Source: Ulvibacterium sp. (lineage in GTDB: Bacteria > Bacteroidota > Bacteroidia > Flavobacteriales > Flavobacteriaceae). Taken from it: DNA of 64,000 bases. The stretch spans positions 19,694 to 83,693 of the forward strand of contig NZ_JANQOO010000028.1 in assembly GCF_028285715.1 (NCBI RefSeq). The letters are read 5' to 3'. Below, piece after piece: positions 61,497 to 64,000 of the stretch. A model generated the notes under the pieces. That model made no database searches, was not told where the DNA came from, and worked only from the letters and a program-made list of their open reading frames with translations. The stretch's first letter is position 1. Each line of letters starts with the position of its first letter. A program made the position numbers and the translations under genes.

Positions 61497-62342
61497 TTAT
61501 TCAATAATCACTGAAAGGTTAGTTTGTGTTGTAGCTTTTACTTTGGATGTTATTTTTTCATTGATTTTTGCTGTGAGTTCCATTGGTAATTCGGATTGGT
61601 TCTTTATTAAATAATTATCAGTAACGCTGTACACTGAAACACCTGAACCTGAACCAGTGGCTTTGACATTCACTTGTTCTTGTGAGGCATCTAAACTTAC
61701 TTGTTGATTCACATCAAATGTGGCTTTGCCATCTGCAATATCCCTAAGTAAATAATCAATTTTGATTATGACTTTGATAGGGTTCATTCCTTGTATTGGG
61801 ATGCTCATTGGAATCTCATTCTGGAAGGTATCCCCAATCTGCATTGGTTCTTCAGGAAAATTGATGCTTTGCTGAACAGTACTCAATATGTTCTTCAATA
61901 CTGCTCTCATCTGGGTATCAATGTTGTTACCAATAATAGTATCCACCTCAAACTTGAAATTGTTATCATACTTGCCTAAAATCTTTGCTCCTGAAAATGG
62001 CTTCTCTTCGGTTTTGGTTTCACCATTCATTTCTGTTGTGGCAAGTACTTTACCATATTGCATAGTGGCTGGAATGTAGCCGTCAACCCTTTCTGAACCA
62101 GTTGAGATTGTGGTTGTCATTTTTGTCTGGGTTGTAAATTTTAGAGGCAATTTTACTCCTTGTGATTTCAATTCTTCCATTGTTTCCTCGTCCGTAATAA
62201 AATCTATTTCGGAAATAGAGGAGCTTTCAAGTTGGGTAATGTATTTTTTATTTGGGCTTATCTGAGCTTTGAAAGAAAAGCTCTCTTGGGCATTGATTGA
62301 GAAGCTAAATAGTAAAAAGATTATGGGCAGGTATTTAATCAT
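61497..62342 (-). CDS. DUF6263-like exported protein
   Basis: A 281-residue exported protein with a signal ending near residue 18 (FSINAQ). The architecture is a beta-rich exported fold with segments FKFEVDTIIGNNIDTQ, FPEEPMQIGDTF, and a late LIKNQSELPMELTAKINEKI, seen in the DUF6263-type family of Bacteroidota. It is the first gene of the minus-strand run (61497-62342 to the YcxB-like gene). No enzymatic motif is evident. Confidence 0.6.
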   Translation of the reverse strand: MIKYLPIIFLLFSFSINAQESFSFKAQISPNKKYITQLESSSISEIDFITDEETMEELKSQGVKLPLKFTTQTKMTTTISTGSERVDGYIPATMQYGKVLATTEMNGETKTEEKPFSGAKILGKYDNNFKFEVDTIIGNNIDTQMRAVLKNILSTVQQSINFPEEPMQIGDTFQNEIPMSIPIQGMNPIKVIIKIDYLLRDIADGKATFDVNQQVSLDASQEQVNVKATGSGSGVSVYSVTDNYLIKNQSELPMELTAKINEKITSKVKATTQTNLSVIIE

Positions 62343-62907
62343 ATAACTTTTATTGGTTAGGGAATCTAGATCAAAAAACGCATCTTAAATATAAGATAAT
62401 GGAATATCAATATTTCTTAATTCATTACCTTTAAAAGTAGTCTTTTATTCGTTTAAAATGTTAAATTTTGTTAAAAGGTGAGTCCCACGGTGCGCCCAAA
62501 AAATGACCCCTTGGCAGGCCTTGGAAACAGGGTGTTTTGAAGAAAAGTTCGAGTCCCGTCCAGACCGCAAACAGTAAAACCCTTTGCACTAAAAAAACAA
62601 GCCAACGGCAGTTGGCAAGGGTTGGCAAGATTGCAGGGCCACCCCTTTGGGCCGATTTCCTCAAACCGTCAGGAAATCAATCCCGCCCGGCTACCAAAGT
62701 TTTTGACCGGTAGGTAGATCCGGACCGCAAGGAGCCAAAGCCCTTTACCCAAATAGTGCAAAGGGTTTTTTGGTTATAGATAGAAAGGCGGCTTTTAAAC
62801 TACAACTTAAAAAAACCGTAGCCGAATTGGGAAAGAGTAGATCCGATGCGTTGGTGGAGTGCTTGACTTCTACGGATGGGAACAGCAAACATGGTCTACC
62901 CTACCCT
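62343..62907. other. Scarred junction: element edge, inverted repeats, no gene
   Basis: A 565-nt region with no credible gene. It holds the 22-bp tRNA-Asp end copy (62547-62568) and a 16-bp perfect inverted repeat (AAAACCCTTTGCACTA at 62576-62591, TAGTGCAAAGGGTTTT at 62754-62769). It also holds a GCCAAC(4)GTTGGC hairpin at 62601-62616 and a direct GTTGGCAAG pair. An open stretch 62770-62880 (KTVAELGKSRSDAL) may be a gene shard. Layered repeats suggest repeated insertions at this site. Confidence 0.5.
62547..62568 (+). repeat. 22-bp copy of tRNA-Asp 3' end (attR-type site)
   Basis: Identical over 22 nt to the tRNA-Asp 3' end at 48555-48576 (T-loop through acceptor end). Together they bracket 48577-62568, about 14 kb, including the second integrase. 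The tRNA identity ends at both borders (upstream AGAAAA versus CGCGG), as expected for a short att core. Confidence 0.75.
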
Positions 62908-63642
62908 TTAATCCCCATTCGAAAGTTCAATAATTCTTTCAATTGTATTCATAATGTTGTTCTGCTTCTCATCTAAGCGAACCAACCTAAACAACCCATT
63001 AATTTTACCCCTTCGCGATTGGATCAAACCTTCAAATTCAATGGAACCCAAGAATTGAAGGTTTGCCCTTGGGTCCTTAAAACCCCGGATATAGGGCCTT
63101 GGGAAATTGTTCCCAAGAGTTGGGCTATAACGTTCCTCATGGTGATTTATGGTCCAGGATTCCGTTTCTATATAATCCGCTAAAAGGACTTCCCATTGGA
63201 GCAAAAGGTTTCTCAATTCTACATTGGATATAATATCGTAGGAAGATGAATTCCTGATTTTTTCAAGCGACGTATTGGAATAGTCATAGTTTCCGTCAAA
63301 ATGGGTACGCTCCAATAAGAAAGCAAGGGTGTCCAATTCTATGGTGCGATAATCGATCGGAAAGAGGTCGATAATCCGCGCCAGGTTTTTTCTAGCCTGA
63401 TCATATCTCGTAAGATTGGACTTTAGTTCGGACATGTTGTACTTAAACTCTGTATGAATGTCTGTTAACAAAATTTCTTCTTGTTGCCGGATTTTTCGAT
63501 TTTCATTCCAATTATTGATCTGTAGGGCTATCAAGATTCCAATGACCAACAAAACAATCTCCCCAATAGCGTACTTGAAATATCTACCGGTCTTATTCTC
63601 AAAAAGGAATTGCTGACGGATTTTTCGTAAGAGTTTTACCAT
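62908..63642 (-). CDS. DUF6090 family protein
   Basis: A 244-residue protein with the family start KLLRKIRQQFLFENKTGRY followed by one transmembrane helix (about 26-43, EIVLLVIGILIALQIN) and NNWNENRKIRQQEE, the hallmark of DUF6090 proteins in Bacteroidota. The rest is helical and probably periplasmic. The function of the family is unknown. It lies beyond the element edge, oriented with bioA, and probably belongs to the core chromosome. Confidence 0.85.
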   Translation of the reverse strand: MVKLLRKIRQQFLFENKTGRYFKYAIGEIVLLVIGILIALQINNWNENRKIRQQEEILLTDIHTEFKYNMSELKSNLTRYDQARKNLARIIDLFPIDYRTIELDTLAFLLERTHFDGNYDYSNTSLEKIRNSSSYDIISNVELRNLLLQWEVLLADYIETESWTINHHEERYSPTLGNNFPRPYIRGFKDPRANLQFLGSIEFEGLIQSRRGKINGLFRLVRLDEKQNNIMNTIERIIELSNGD

Positions 63643-63864
63643 GTAACGAAATAACGGGTGGTTGCATTCCTAAGGTACTAAATTTTCTTTTGCGGCTTTT
63701 AATCCAAAGGACCAAGCGACGCCGAAATTTTGGACTCTGGTGTCCCCTTAGTTTTACAAATGAACCTGAAGGATTAATCCCTTTTTTACAACCTTACTTC
63801 AGAAAGAAATCGCCGTATTAGCTTATGAAATGAAACCAAGGGAGAAAATGGGTTGTTGCCCAGT

Positions 63865-64000
63865 TTACAATGTACGGACTACCGCATAAATTGCCTCGGT
63901 TAGTTTCGATAGTTCCTTTGACGAAATACTATAAGGGGGCATAATATATACCAATTTGCCAAAGGGACGAATCCAGACCCCTTTTTCTACAAATAGGCTT
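63865..64000 (-). CDS. bioA: Adenosylmethionine-8-amino-7-oxononanoate aminotransferase, C-terminus (partial)
   Basis: The minus strand from the window end to a stop at 63865 gives 44 residues: SLFVEKGVWIRPFGKLVYIM, then PPYSISSKELSKLTEAI and a short end. GVWIRPFGxLVYxMPPY is the characteristic C-terminal segment of BioA, the PLP-dependent enzyme making 7,8-diaminononanoate in biotin synthesis. The start lies outside the window. A 222-nt gap without a gene separates it from the DUF6090 gene. Confidence 0.85.
   Translation of the reverse strand, partial: SLFVEKGVWIRPFGKLVYIMPPYSISSKELSKLTEAIYAVVRTL

Noticed and set aside
62461..62664. Minus-strand 67-aa frame at the element edge
   Set aside because: It spans the tRNA-end copy and inverted repeats and has no protein-like composition.

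Overview
The window looks like a chromosome segment of a marine-type member of the Bacteroidota, most likely a flavobacterium. The support is a SusC/SusD pair, many lipoproteins with short Bacteroidota-style signal peptides, CarboxypepD_reg-like and DUF6090 proteins, tyrosine recombinases of the Bacteroidota type, a BfmA-type mobilization protein, weak ribosome binding sites and moderate to low GC by eye. No rRNA, complete tRNA or CRISPR array was found.

Layout. (1) 1-2.3 kb, minus strand: the start of a urea/guanidine carboxylase, its two DUF1989 partner proteins and a NikR-fold regulator that has lost the nickel ligands. (2) 2.3-13.5 kb, plus strand: a SusC/SusD outer-membrane uptake pair, a complete three-gene TRAP transporter, an aldo/keto reductase, an enolase-superfamily enzyme and an SDR protein without its catalytic Ser and Tyr. 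This resembles an uptake-plus-catabolism operon for an acidic or oxidised small molecule. (3) 13.5-46.9 kb, plus strand: a long run of exported proteins. It includes two DUF885 peptidase-like proteins, a GMC oxidoreductase with its Tat-exported small subunit, YceI, three giant VPS10/BNR propeller proteins, four SUMF1-like lipoproteins (one fused to two DUF2911 domains), four paralogues of an unrecognised family with an E-x-x-H motif, a degenerate M24 protein, an EF-hand/ClpP-like fusion, an aminotransferase with a YfcC-type transporter, and a CocE/X-Pro-peptidase hydrolase. Repeated expansion of the same families suggests one functional system grown by duplication, probably acting on peptide- or amide-like substrates; this is inference.

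(4) 47.1-62.6 kb: mobile DNA. Two divergent tyrosine recombinases flank a 45-nt 3' piece of a tRNA-Asp gene and its terminator, and a 22-bp copy of the same tRNA end lies at 62.55 kb. This fits tandem integrations into tRNA-Asp. The ~14-kb right-hand element carries a membrane HExxH protein with a lipoprotein, a bfmA-like gene, and a minus-strand cassette of an ABBA-prenyltransferase-like/terpene-cyclase-like fusion protein with a collagen-like glycine-rich protein and a third unknown protein. It also carries a Fic gene with a decayed duplicate and a six-gene block of small accessory proteins. (5) 62.6-64 kb: a scarred junction, a DUF6090 protein and the end of bioA, which look like ordinary chromosome.

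The most novel candidates are the prenyltransferase/cyclase plus collagen-like cassette (52.8-56.2 kb), the four-member E-x-x-H family (18.4 and 41.9-44.9 kb), and the ligand-less NikR-type regulator beside the guanidine/urea carboxylase genes. Two genes (27.1 and 58.5 kb) each carry an apparent single-base frameshift that could be real or a sequencing error.
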